Below are positions 1 to 8,624 of a stretch of DNA of 44,084 nucleotides, piece after piece. Position 1 is the first letter of the stretch, and each line of letters begins with the position of its first letter. Under the pieces are notes generated by a model that saw nothing but the letters and a program-made list of their open reading frames with translations, had not been told where the DNA came from and did not search any database. A program made the translations under genes and the position numbers. Source of the stretch: Bacillota bacterium (lineage in GTDB: Bacteria > Bacillota > Clostridia > Lachnospirales > Lachnospiraceae); assembly GCA_023423045.1 (NCBI GenBank), contig JAFAGA010000004.1:1-44084 (forward strand), in the 5' to 3' direction.

Positions 1-235
1 TCGGTTGTGAACTCCTGATTTCGATACACAATAGTCTATCTGTCATCCGCAAAAATTGAATTTGTGAATGGCTTGTTTACTATACTCTTTTTTATCGGCT
101 TCCCTCTACTTCTTTGTTTCAAACTTATACTCTCTGTTATATTCTGTTATAGTTCTCTTCCATAATCCTTGCCAGGAATACATCCTGTTCCTGCTGTAGT
201 ATAAGACTTATTTCTCTATCGTCTCATATTTAGTT
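1..235. other. Intergenic stretch at left window edge, no gene called
   Basis: I find no convincing gene here. On the minus strand a short open stretch of about 28 codons runs leftward from about position 215 without a start codon and reads like protein (it includes LILQQEQDVFLARIMEENY). It may be the eroded remnant of a regulator or another gene once transcribed leftward from the promoter at 251-279. This is only an impression from composition. The preceding codon is a stop, and the stretch is too short to assign to a family. Confidence 0.3.
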
Positions 236-286
236 AGGTACCTTGACATTATTATATGTTATTATATTATATTTGTCAAGGTACCT
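236..286. promoter_or_regulatory. Palindromic operator with two opposed overlapping promoters
   Basis: Two perfect 13-bp arms (AGGTACCTTGACA and its complement, 236-248 and 274-286) surround a 25-bp AT-only core with a single G. Each arm contains a TTGACA -35 box. On the minus strand TTGACA (279-274) is followed after exactly 17 bp by TATAAT (256-251), a perfect consensus promoter firing leftward. On the plus strand TTGACA (243-248) is followed after 16 bp by TATTAT (265-270), pointing at the CPBP protease gene. A repressor bound to the arms would cover both -35 boxes. The T-rich stretch after 286 means a terminator role cannot be fully excluded, but a 25-nt loop would be unusual. Confidence 0.7.
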
Positions 287-431
287 TTTTATTTTTCTTT
301 ATTTCTTCTTTTAAGAAAGCAATTCGAATTAATAAGATGTATTTAAATGTATTAGGATATACTGAGATGCATATAGAAATTATCCATATCCTGTGTTACT
401 ATATTAGTAAAAAATCATATCGGAGGAGCCT

Positions 432-1412
432 ATGGAAACGAAGACCGTTCAAGAATTCAGACAACCACCCGCGGCCGCAGCACCGGACACTAATCCCAAA
501 TTGGAGACGAAACGAATTATACTATATCTTGCTATTACCTTCATCGTTACCTACACTCTGGAAATCGGCGTTATTCGACCGTTGGTTACCGGAGAGGATC
601 CCCAGCTCGCCATGCTCGGCCAGACGCTGGTATCTATAATGATGTTTATTCCCGCCTTGGGTGTATTGCTGACACGACTGATTACAAAGGAGGGCTTTCG
701 TAATTCCCTCCTCAAATTGCCAAAGTTAAAAGGCAATCTTCTCTATTATCTTATCGCCTGGTTTGGTCCTGCTCTGCTGACGCTTCTGGGCGCAGGCATC
801 TATTTTGGAATTAATCCTTCCCGGTTCGATCCGAATATGACCATTTTGGCAGATACTTACCGGAATGCCGGTGTGGAGACTACGATCGGACAGCTGCAGA
901 CTACGATAATAATTCAGATTGCGATGGCCTTTTTCCTTGGACCCTTGCTTAATATCCTTAATTGCTTTGGCGAAGAATGGGGCTGGCGAGGCTACCTGCT
1001 TCCCAAGATGATGGGAAAGCTCCCCATTCTTCCGGTTCTCCTGATCAACGGCGTGATCTGGGGAGTGTGGCATGCTCCGTTAACCGCATTGGGTCATAAT
1101 TACGGGCTTGGTTATGCCGGTTATCCTTACACCGGAATTCTTGCGATGATACTTTTCTGTATCGTTCTTGGAACCATATTTACATTCCTGACGATACGGA
1201 CAAACAGCTGTATTCCTGCTATCTTTGCTCACGGAAGTGTGAATTCCATCGCAGCGGCAGGGATCTACCTTACCGCTGACGGCGGAAATCCTTTTCTGGG
1301 ACCTTCTCCTACGGGAATTCTCGGAGGGCTCGGTTTTCTTGTGACTGCAGTCATAATGGCACTCCTGTTGGTGAGGGAGCAGAAAAGGAAACGCACTGCC
1401 TCAGCTCTGTAG
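432..1412 (+). CDS. CPBP (CAAX/Abi) family intramembrane metalloprotease
   Basis: This is a 326-residue multi-pass membrane protein. It carries the CPBP/Abi signature: EEWGWRG with Glu181, Glu182 and Arg186, followed by a WHAPL segment (His214) and FAHGSVN (His267, Asn271). These residues line the intramembrane catalytic site in Rce1-type proteases. In bacteria the family is linked to bacteriocin immunity, signalling or unknown roles, and no substrate can be inferred here. The N-terminal 25 residues are polar and Ala/Pro-rich. GGAGG at 422-426 lies a few bases before the ATG. The gene stands alone, converges on the aminotransferase gene with 13 bp between stops, and lies downstream of the palindromic promoter at 236-286, which suggests repressor control. 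Confidence 0.88.
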   Translation: METKTVQEFRQPPAAAAPDTNPKLETKRIILYLAITFIVTYTLEIGVIRPLVTGEDPQLAMLGQTLVSIMMFIPALGVLLTRLITKEGFRNSLLKLPKLKGNLLYYLIAWFGPALLTLLGAGIYFGINPSRFDPNMTILADTYRNAGVETTIGQLQTTIIIQIAMAFFLGPLLNILNCFGEEWGWRGYLLPKMMGKLPILPVLLINGVIWGVWHAPLTALGHNYGLGYAGYPYTGILAMILFCIVLGTIFTFLTIRTNSCIPAIFAHGSVNSIAAAGIYLTADGGNPFLGPSPTGILGGLGFLVTAVIMALLLVREQKRKRTASAL

Positions 1413-1425
1413 CCGATTATCTTTT

Positions 1426-2643
1426 CTATTCCTGGCGGTAGCCCTCAAGGAAATCTCTCAGGGATGCCGCCGCCGTCTTAAGCTGTTCTATTTCCGGCAG
1501 ATATACCATTCTGAAGTGATCGGGCTCCTCCCAATGGAAACCTCCTCCATGGGTCAGCAGAATTTTCTTCTCCTTTAGAAAATCCAGTACAAACTGTTCA
1601 TCATTCCGAAGATTGAATTTTCTCCTGTCCAGCTTCGGGAAAATATAAAAGGCGGCCTTCGGCTTTACAGCGGTAATTCCCGGGATCTCACATAATGCGC
1701 GGTAGATATACTCTCTCTGCTCATAGATCCGCCCGCCAGCCCGCAGCATCTCCTCTGTCTCCTGTTGATATTGCAATGCCATACCGATGACGGACTGTGC
1801 AGGTACATTGGAGCAAAGACGCATGGAAGCCAGCAGATTGATTCCTTCGATATAACCCCTGGCACGGGATTTGTCACCGCAGAGGCACATCCATCCGCAG
1901 CGGTATCCTGCAATCAGATGGGATTTGGATAAACCGTTAAAGCTGATGGTCAGCAAATCAGGAGCCAGGGATGCCAGAGCAATATGCTCCTCCTGGTCCA
2001 TTACCAGCCGATCATAAATCTCATCGGCAAAAAGGATCAGATCATGCTTTCTTGCAAGGTCCGCAATCTCTTCCAACACCTCTCTGGAATACAGGGCTCC
2101 CGTGGGATTATTCGGATTAATTACCACGATTCCTTTGGTTCTCGGTGTCAGCTTTCTCTTAATATCCTCCAGGTCCGGATACCAATCCGCCTCTTCATCA
2201 CAGATATAATGAACCGCTTTTCCCCCGGCCAAGGTCACGGAGGCCGTCCATAGGGGGTAATCAGGAGAAGGCACCAATATCTCATCCTGGCAGTTCAACA
2301 GTCCATTCATGCACAAGGAAATCAATTCACTGACTCCATTCCCTGTATAAATATCTTCCATTGTGACACCCGGCATCTTCTTCCTCTTGCAATATTCCAT
2401 AATTGCCGCCCTTGCGGAAGCGATCCCCTTGGTATCGGAATATCCCTCTGTATTGGACAAATTCTCCGCCATGACATTTAACAGCTGCTGCGGCGCGCGA
2501 AATCCAAAGGATGCCGGATTGCCGATATTCAGCTTCATCACCTCTTCCCCAGCCGCAATCATTCGGTTTGCCTCATCCATAACCGGTCCCCGGATATCAT
2601 AACAAACATTTTCCAACTTCAGTGACTTCTCAAATACTCTCAT
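1426..2643 (-). CDS. alaA: Alanine transaminase-like PLP-dependent aminotransferase (AlaA type)
   Basis: This 405-residue cytosolic class I/II aminotransferase matches E. coli AlaA (YfbQ) in length and recognisable blocks: KLENVCYDIRGPV near the N-terminus, LNIGNPASFGF, the NPNNPTG loop at 177-182, FADEIYD around 205-211, and SFNGLSK with the PLP-binding lysine at 240. AlaA makes alanine from pyruvate using glutamate as amino donor. The start is supported by AAAGGGGA upstream of the ATG. The gene is preceded by a T-box leader, so expression probably follows the charging of a tRNA. It is monocistronic as far as can be seen. Substrate specificity is inferred from family resemblance; other 2-oxo acids are possible. 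Confidence 0.87.
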   Translation of the reverse strand: MRVFEKSLKLENVCYDIRGPVMDEANRMIAAGEEVMKLNIGNPASFGFRAPQQLLNVMAENLSNTEGYSDTKGIASARAAIMEYCKRKKMPGVTMEDIYTGNGVSELISLCMNGLLNCQDEILVPSPDYPLWTASVTLAGGKAVHYICDEEADWYPDLEDIKRKLTPRTKGIVVINPNNPTGALYSREVLEEIADLARKHDLILFADEIYDRLVMDQEEHIALASLAPDLLTISFNGLSKSHLIAGYRCGWMCLCGDKSRARGYIEGINLLASMRLCSNVPAQSVIGMALQYQQETEEMLRAGGRIYEQREYIYRALCEIPGITAVKPKAAFYIFPKLDRRKFNLRNDEQFVLDFLKEKKILLTHGGGFHWEEPDHFRMVYLPEIEQLKTAAASLRDFLEGYRQE

Positions 2644-2701
2644 AATTCAATCCCCTTTCAGCTATTCCTGGTTATCTGTTCCTTGATGTACGGAAGGACA
2701 C

Positions 2702-2735
2702 AAAAAAACCCTAAGCGTTATCATAACGCTTAGGG
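2702..2735 (-). terminator. Intrinsic terminator of the T-box leader
   Basis: On the minus strand CCCTAAGCGTTAT is followed almost at once by its complement ATAACGCTTAGGG and then seven T residues. This is a very strong rho-independent terminator between the T-box sequence and the aminotransferase gene. Its upstream arm would be partly sequestered in the alternative antiterminator when uncharged tRNA binds. Confidence 0.92.
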
Positions 2736-2985
2736 CGAATGTTAATCCATCCGTGTTACCACCTAAATTCAGAAAGGAATGAGATATTCCGACTTCTGCA
2801 CTCTGCCAGTACAATCATACTGCCTCCCTGTAACGCGGGAAAACGTTGAAGCCTACTGAGACAACGCCGTTCGGTTCAAAGCTCCAAGACTGCTTCCATA
2901 CTAATTCCATAAAGATTCGCACCAACCATCTTCTCTCTGGGATATCCTTAATATGTACTACTTCTCTTCATTGCCTTTTTGAATT
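2702..2985 (-). promoter_or_regulatory. T-box riboswitch leader of the aminotransferase gene
   Basis: On the minus strand the leader contains AGGTGGTAACACGG (2764-2751), a variant of the conserved T-box sequence, directly followed by the terminator. Upstream are stem I hallmarks: AGTAGTA, an AGAGAG bulge, GGTGCGAA for the distal loop, and a closing helix CAATG/CGTTG. The specifier codon lies in or near GGAGCTTTGAACCGAAC. GCT (Ala), ACC (Thr) and AAC (Asn) can all be read there and I cannot choose without folding. Ala would fit the downstream gene. The expected role is transcription antitermination when the cognate tRNA is uncharged. Confidence 0.88.
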
Positions 2986-2991
2986 TTCTAC

Positions 2992-3020
2992 ATTCTATCA
3001 GACCCGATGCAGTATGTCAA
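2992..3020 (-). promoter_or_regulatory. Promoter of the T-box transcript
   Basis: On the minus strand TTGACA (3020-3015) is separated by exactly 17 bp from TAGAAT (2997-2992). This places transcription start near 2985, just before the first T-box helix. Confidence 0.8.
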
Positions 3021-3044
3021 GCTGAAAAAGTCACATTCCTTCGT

Positions 3045-3116
3045 CCTCGTCAATCATGATGTACTTCAAAAGCAGATCCGGTTTGTCAAATTGATTTAAC
3101 ATAACCGGATGTTTAC
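3045..3116 (-). pseudogene. Fragment of AraC/GyrI-like regulator gene (left copy of 72-bp direct repeat)
   Basis: These 72 bp match 22839-22910 at 70 of 72 positions in the same orientation; the mismatches are at 3060 and 3114. The matching segment lies inside the intact AraC-family gene and encodes HPVMLNQFDKPDLLLKY.MIDE. In this copy the reading frame continues only to EDEGM and a stop, and it lacks the HTH and the effector domain. It ends four bases before the stop codon of the GH106-like gene. It is therefore a gene remnant at the left edge of the glycan cassette. Confidence 0.85.
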
Positions 3117-3120
3117 CATT

Positions 3121-6100
3121 TTAATGACTTATCAGTATAGGTGAACATAAAATACCATTTTCCTTAAGTTGATATTCATCCGACCATCGATCGCCCACCG
3201 TACGCCAGGAGCAAGAGCCATACCATGTATACTTCTTATCACAATTATGAAGTTGTCCAAACGTGTTATAGCGATTACCATAGGCCCGTATTTTCAAATC
3301 ATGGTATCCCTTTGATAAATAACCCAATTCGATGGTATATGGTGCAAATGCTATATTCCCTTTATCCTTATCATCAACACTCACAGATAACAATGGGGCA
3401 TTAAAATATTGCACTTTCATAGTAACATTGGCTTCCGGTAAATCCATTCTGCAATGATATGTAAGATTTCCACCATAAAACGGATATCCTTGTTTTGCCA
3501 AATCTCCAAAATAAAACTTATCTGGAGCTTTTATTATTTTCTTACATTTCCCAATTACAGAGACTCCGAAATCCCCAAGCAAATAACATGCCTCAATATT
3601 TGCGGAGGGTCCAAATGGAATTTCGAGAATTATTTCATTTTTACCCTTATTCAGTTTAGGGATTTTAATTCGCTGTATTGAAACATCAACATACCAGCCT
3701 GTGACAGAAAGGTTTTCAAGCTTATTACCATTTATGAAGACGACAGTATCTTCATAACTTTCCAAAGCAAGTTCTGCTTCAACTTCAATTTCAGAAACAA
3801 ACTCAAATCTTAAACTCAACTTATTTGGTTTTGAATCCTCAGCAGCCAGGGTCCATGGTTGAGCCCCTGCTTCTTCTTTGGGAGGATAACCAAGTCTCTT
3901 TCTAATTATATTGTCTAGCTTTAGAATATCCTCCAGATCATTCCATTCCTCATTATCAAGACGATACTCAGCATTATCCAATAAGAAAACATTAGGTTCT
4001 TCGAAAGTAACCGCATATGGTTCCGTCATTTTGATACTACTTTGAGTCTTTTCTTGCACCTTTAATCTTAAATTAAACGACTCTTCTTCTGACAATGTAA
4101 GCAAAGGATGTGACATACTATCCTTCGGCTCCAATAGCAGAAGTAAACTATCATGGATCGATAAATCATATATCAATATTGTCTCATTATCCTTATTACT
4201 TACATTCATAAGGGTTATATTACCAGTCATCGTATCATAAAGCTTTAAATTCCAATAGCCTTTTATACGAATTATCATTTTCTCAACATATTGAAGTTCT
4301 GTACTATTTACCATGTCGGTAAAAGTATAACGCATTTTTTCATAAGCATGAGCCACAAATAACCATCTGTTATCCCCATCCTCGCGCATCTGATAGAATA
4401 GATTCTCTGCTCTTGCACCATTATCGTGAAGAATGTCAATATCCCTTACTTCTTCTAACTCCATCAGCAAATGATTTCTTTCAAAAGGAATTGAAGTGCA
4501 GATTTTAGATAATTCTGCTGCCTTCTCAGATTTCCGACCATCAATGCAATACGGTGCATCTCCCATGAAAATTACCTTTCCATTTAATACTGCAAATTCA
4601 CGCAATCTTTCAATGGTATTATTTCGTAAGGTATGGCATTGAGGAATAATAATTACATCATATTTCATTTCTCCCATGATAAAATATGGTTTTTCATCAT
4701 GAATAGCGCAGCTCTCACGATTCTCAATATACTGTTCTTCCAGCAATGCCTCACTGATAAAATCAAAATCCAACTGATTAAATAATAGCCAATGAATGGT
4801 ATTGCTATAATTATCCTCCAGCATCTTCCGCATAAGATATGTTTGTTCGTTCGGGCCTAAATGCAGCCAGTAAGATTCAATCGGATGAATGATTCCGATC
4901 CGTACATGCGGCTTCCCTCTTGTTAAAGCTGTATTCACCCGTGCAAAATGATCTTCAATGATATTATATTGCTGATACCAAGGTGATTGATAAAAGATAG
5001 ATGCCGGGTAATCTCTCTTAGCTTCACCCTTCATAGACATTAAAGCCAGATGATGTACTCTTACTGTAATACCGAGAGCAGCCTGCCAATCACCGGACAT
5101 TTTGTGTTTTTTAAAATCATAATCCCAATTTGTAACACCATATATTTCGCTCATTGCACCTGTGCGGCCGTATTGATGTGCCACACTTTGCGCTTGTTTT
5201 GCTGTGGCATAATCGCGCTGATCACATAACACATCATGTCCCGGTATATGAAAATGTCTTAGTGACCTCATAACTTCTCCTACATATAAAGTTTGTGACT
5301 CTAATGTTTCTTCTGCTTTTAAATGGCCGCTCAAACCAATATTATGCTTTTCACACCAATCTCCTATATTCTTCGCATAAGCATCTACAAAGCGATCTGT
5401 TATATGATTGATATATTGATATCTGTTTATTGAAACTTGATTCTGGGGAAGTTCCCAAATAATTTCTGGAAGTACCTCCAGAATATCGGTACCATACGTA
5501 TTATAGTAAGTATTCGGGAAATCATCTGTAAATGGCAGGGATAATTTCCGTTTTTCCATAGCAAAATTTAAATAATCAATTTTTACAAACTGTGGTTCAT
5601 CTGTAAATATTGCCGGAATACTTTTATTAAAATCCTCCCCTAAAACTTCATAATATCTTTCATGGGTTACTTTTATAAATTCATCAATTGCATTTTTATC
5701 CAATGTATTAACGTAGGTTTGATTGTTCCACCAAGAATTTGTATCGCTTATCTCCATATACGCCCACCAAATATTATTTTTTTTATATTTATGGTCGTTC
5801 TCTACAAGTCTTTTATAATGTGTTAAATAGTTATTTTGAATTATTATTTCATAGGCGGCTAATATATATCCTTTGGGCGACTCGCCACGTAAAACTGCAT
5901 TATCAAAATCCATTTTATTCATCAGATATTGGCCAGGGGGAGGATCCGGAGAAAATACAAGGCATCGTTCACGATTTGCATATTTTTTTGTAACATACCC
6001 ACCGCCAAAACCGGAGGCATATCTATCTTCATCATAGAGCCAGCATAGCATGTCATTTTCTTTTGCAATATGATTACAATTCTTTACGTATCCCATATAT

Positions 6101-6306
6101 TCATCACTTAAGTACTCTGTATTCATTCCTGTGCGGCAATGAATATGAAATCCTCCCATACCCATTTCCTTAAAATATCCAATTTGCTTTTCCAGATCAA
6201 TTTCACTAATTCTACAGTTCCATGCCCAAAAAGGAGCTCCTCTGTAAATTGCTGCAGGATTTAAGAAAATTTGATCCATTGTTTCAGTATGTTGATTCCC
6301 AGGCAT
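3121..6306 (-). CDS. Large glycoside hydrolase, GH106-like (alpha-L-rhamnosidase-like)
   Basis: This 1061-residue protein has no signal peptide, so it is probably cytoplasmic. The N-terminal region reads as a TIM-barrel glycosidase: PFWAWN at 25-30, KEMGMGGFHIHCRTG at 46-60, LCWLYDEDRYASGFGGG at 87-103 and IFTDEPQF at 233-240, where acidic residues are candidate catalysts. A mid-region with KPHVRIGIIHP and a beta-rich C-terminus with a galactose-binding-like segment follow. The architecture and length resemble GH106 and related unclassified families acting on rhamnose-containing pectin side chains. Substrate assignment is inference. AGGAGGT precedes the ATG. It is the last gene of operon A, after the FAD oxidoreductase. 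Confidence 0.65.
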   Translation of the reverse strand: MPGNQHTETMDQIFLNPAAIYRGAPFWAWNCRISEIDLEKQIGYFKEMGMGGFHIHCRTGMNTEYLSDEYMGYVKNCNHIAKENDMLCWLYDEDRYASGFGGGYVTKKYANRERCLVFSPDPPPGQYLMNKMDFDNAVLRGESPKGYILAAYEIIIQNNYLTHYKRLVENDHKYKKNNIWWAYMEISDTNSWWNNQTYVNTLDKNAIDEFIKVTHERYYEVLGEDFNKSIPAIFTDEPQFVKIDYLNFAMEKRKLSLPFTDDFPNTYYNTYGTDILEVLPEIIWELPQNQVSINRYQYINHITDRFVDAYAKNIGDWCEKHNIGLSGHLKAEETLESQTLYVGEVMRSLRHFHIPGHDVLCDQRDYATAKQAQSVAHQYGRTGAMSEIYGVTNWDYDFKKHKMSGDWQAALGITVRVHHLALMSMKGEAKRDYPASIFYQSPWYQQYNIIEDHFARVNTALTRGKPHVRIGIIHPIESYWLHLGPNEQTYLMRKMLEDNYSNTIHWLLFNQLDFDFISEALLEEQYIENRESCAIHDEKPYFIMGEMKYDVIIIPQCHTLRNNTIERLREFAVLNGKVIFMGDAPYCIDGRKSEKAAELSKICTSIPFERNHLLMELEEVRDIDILHDNGARAENLFYQMREDGDNRWLFVAHAYEKMRYTFTDMVNSTELQYVEKMIIRIKGYWNLKLYDTMTGNITLMNVSNKDNETILIYDLSIHDSLLLLLEPKDSMSHPLLTLSEEESFNLRLKVQEKTQSSIKMTEPYAVTFEEPNVFLLDNAEYRLDNEEWNDLEDILKLDNIIRKRLGYPPKEEAGAQPWTLAAEDSKPNKLSLRFEFVSEIEVEAELALESYEDTVVFINGNKLENLSVTGWYVDVSIQRIKIPKLNKGKNEIILEIPFGPSANIEACYLLGDFGVSVIGKCKKIIKAPDKFYFGDLAKQGYPFYGGNLTYHCRMDLPEANVTMKVQYFNAPLLSVSVDDKDKGNIAFAPYTIELGYLSKGYHDLKIRAYGNRYNTFGQLHNCDKKYTWYGSCSWRTVGDRWSDEYQLKENGILCSPILISH

Positions 6307-6353
6307 AGCTACCTCCTTTCAATTTATCCTGTTTCTTATTGATGAAGATAAAA

Positions 6354-7673
6354 TTACCTTGGAACGATAGCACCATTTTCTTCCAGAACCTTACGAACTG
6401 AATCTATATCAACATCTTTAATTGCTACATTATTCTTTAAGCTTACCGAACAGGCTACCGCTGCAGCTTGTCCCATAGCCATACAGGATGCTTTCACCCG
6501 ATAAGCAGAATTGCTTAGTCTATCTCCTGATATGCATCTACCAGCCATCATAGTATTTGCAAATCCCTTTGGAATTAAGGCGCCAAGTGGAATTGTCGGT
6601 ACCTTGCCACTCTCCAGAAAGATATTCTCTAATGTTTTATTGCCTATCTTATGTAAATCCACAGGGTAATAGGTGTAAGAAACCGCATCTTTATAAAGTC
6701 TTGCCGATAAAAAATCTTCTACTGTAATATATTTTTCTCCAATAATACGCCTTGATTCTCTTGCCGCAACCTCGTGGCCACTTGCGTTCATTATAAAGTT
6801 TTCTGCCCCTTTTACATTCTTTTGTGCCCATTTTGTTATTCTCATAAGGGATTCTCTGCCTTCCACTTCGGCCTGAGCCCGGCTGTTATTATCGGCACTA
6901 TTTATTTTTATATGATTTATGTTATTTCCGTTATGTCCAAATATTACATATGGACTGCCGGCCCAAAAATCTTCCCTGATTAATTCTTTCCCTGCTATTC
7001 CCTCTTCAAATGCTTCCTTAACCTGCTTTTCATCTATGTCATCAATATCGTAACCCGACGGATAAAATCGCAACGTACCAGGCTGTAATTCTTTTGTAAT
7101 CGGATCTCCTAATTCATACTTCGCTCCTGCCATTGCACAAACATCACCATCACCGGTACAATCAATTACTCTTTTACCAATCAAACACTCCGGTCCGTTT
7201 TTTGAAGCCAGTACGATGCCATCAATTTTCTTTTGTTTATCATCCTCAGATACGATTACATCAATAACCTGTTGTAATAAATATACCTCTACATTAGCTT
7301 CTTCACACATCTTATCCATCATATATGCTGCCATAGGAACATTCACATGAACTCCCAGAAAACAGGCTTGAATTCCTGCTTCAAAAACCGGAATATCGGC
7401 CCAATTCTCTGCTGCAAGGCGATTTACAAACTCCCAGCCAATCCCTGATATAATCTGCTTTCCTTCTGCGTAAAACAGTGCTATTTCATTATTCCCACCT
7501 GTTGTAATGACACCGCCAAGGGCACCGTATTTTTCTATTAACGCAACTTTTAATCCTAATCTTCCCGCCTGTACTGCTGCTGCAAAGCCTGCCGAACCAC
7601 CTCCGCATACAATAACATCATATTCGCCTCTGATCGGTAATTGTTTTACATAATCAATATTCATATCTGCCAT
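6354..7673 (-). CDS. FAD-dependent oxidoreductase (FAD_oxidored family)
   Basis: This 439-residue flavoprotein begins with a dinucleotide-binding fold, DVIVCGGGSAGFAAA at about 19-33, followed by an acidic residue at the end of the second strand (LIEKYG). An internal RVIDCTGDGDVCAMAG segment and a C-terminal MMAGRCISGDR motif are typical of the FAD_oxidored (PF12831-like) family. Members are common in sugar-catabolic clusters of Firmicutes but mostly uncharacterised; oxidation of a sugar hydroxyl or an inositol-like substrate is a reasonable guess. It lies between the permease and GH106-like genes with short gaps, so it belongs to operon A. GAAGGAAGG lies just upstream; Met4 is an alternative start. 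Confidence 0.82.
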   Translation of the reverse strand: MADMNIDYVKQLPIRGEYDVIVCGGGSAGFAAAVQAGRLGLKVALIEKYGALGGVITTGGNNEIALFYAEGKQIISGIGWEFVNRLAAENWADIPVFEAGIQACFLGVHVNVPMAAYMMDKMCEEANVEVYLLQQVIDVIVSEDDKQKKIDGIVLASKNGPECLIGKRVIDCTGDGDVCAMAGAKYELGDPITKELQPGTLRFYPSGYDIDDIDEKQVKEAFEEGIAGKELIREDFWAGSPYVIFGHNGNNINHIKINSADNNSRAQAEVEGRESLMRITKWAQKNVKGAENFIMNASGHEVAARESRRIIGEKYITVEDFLSARLYKDAVSYTYYPVDLHKIGNKTLENIFLESGKVPTIPLGALIPKGFANTMMAGRCISGDRLSNSAYRVKASCMAMGQAAAVACSVSLKNNVAIKDVDIDSVRKVLEENGAIVPR

Positions 7674-7702
7674 CCTTCCTTCTATAATATTTCTATTTTT
7701 CT

Positions 7703-8584
7703 TTATCCTTTAACACTTCCCATAATGATCCCTTTTGTAAAGTATTTCTGCACAAAAGGGTAAACACATAAAATAGGTAACATAGCAAGAAATATTTGTG
7801 CTGATTTGTTGCTTTTCTGTGTTACATTAAGCATGGTGTCATCTATGCTGGTAAGAAAGTTTGTATCTATCTCTACAACAATTGTCTGTAAATAGGATTG
7901 CAATGGATAATTTTCAGGCCGATTCATATAAATAAGTCCATTGAACCACTCATTCCAATGAGCTACCGCAATAAACAGGAATAACGTTGCTAATACCGGT
8001 TTACAAAGAGGAAGAATAATCTTCCAAAGAGTCACCCATTGTCCTGCTCCATCTACAAATGCGGACTCCATAATCTCTTCCGGCAGTGATTTCATATAAT
8101 TTTGTAATAAAATCACATTAAATACATTAACTGCACCCGGAAGAATAAGTGCCCAGATACTATCAATTAGACCGAGCTCAGAGACAACCAGATATGTGGG
8201 TATCATACCGCCGCTTATCATCATTGTTACCATGAAAAACCAAACATAATATTGCCTGGCGGCAAATTGTCTTTTCGTTTTTGAAAGAGGATATGCAGCT
8301 AATACCGATAAAAACATGCCCACCCCTACTCCAAGAACAACTCTTAAGACAGATACACCCATTGATGTAAAAAACTTAGGTTCATTAAGAATATATTTAT
8401 AAGCGGATAAAGTGAAATCAATCGGAATAAAATTCACTAAACCTGCATTTACCGCATATTCGGAGCTTAATGAAATAGCAAAAATATGTATCATGGGTAA
8501 GATACAGACGATTGCAACTGTAATTCCAAATATATAATTGAATATTATAAATAACTTTCTGCTAGTTGATTCTCTATAATGCAT
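7703..8584 (-). CDS. Carbohydrate ABC transporter permease, LplC/YtcP type
   Basis: This 293-residue inner-membrane permease has about six membrane segments and the EAA loop EEIMESAFVDGAGQW that contacts the ATPase. The C-terminus, KYFTKGIIMGSVKG, is the hallmark ending of LplC-type permeases. The open frame extends 30 codons further upstream, but GGAGG at 8591-8595 sits five bases before the ATG at 8584, so I use that start. It pairs with the LplB-type permease just upstream and with the solute-binding lipoprotein. No ATPase gene is nearby, as is usual for this class, which borrows a shared MsmX-type ATPase. Confidence 0.92.
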   Translation of the reverse strand: MHYRESTSRKLFIIFNYIFGITVAIVCILPMIHIFAISLSSEYAVNAGLVNFIPIDFTLSAYKYILNEPKFFTSMGVSVLRVVLGVGVGMFLSVLAAYPLSKTKRQFAARQYYVWFFMVTMMISGGMIPTYLVVSELGLIDSIWALILPGAVNVFNVILLQNYMKSLPEEIMESAFVDGAGQWVTLWKIILPLCKPVLATLFLFIAVAHWNEWFNGLIYMNRPENYPLQSYLQTIVVEIDTNFLTSIDDTMLNVTQKSNKSAQIFLAMLPILCVYPFVQKYFTKGIIMGSVKG

Positions 8585-8624
8585 ATATACCTCCATTCCG
8601 TCGTTCCGCGCCGGCACAAACAAT

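Noticed and set aside
256..639. Plus-strand open frame of 127 codons starting at the palindrome
   Set aside because: It runs through the promoter and overlaps the well-supported CPBP protease gene in another frame; it has no ribosome binding site and low-complexity AT-derived codons.
2644..3120. Missing gene in the gap between the aminotransferase and GH106-like genes
   Set aside because: The gap is fully explained by the T-box unit, its promoter and the regulator fragment; no further start with a ribosome binding site is seen.
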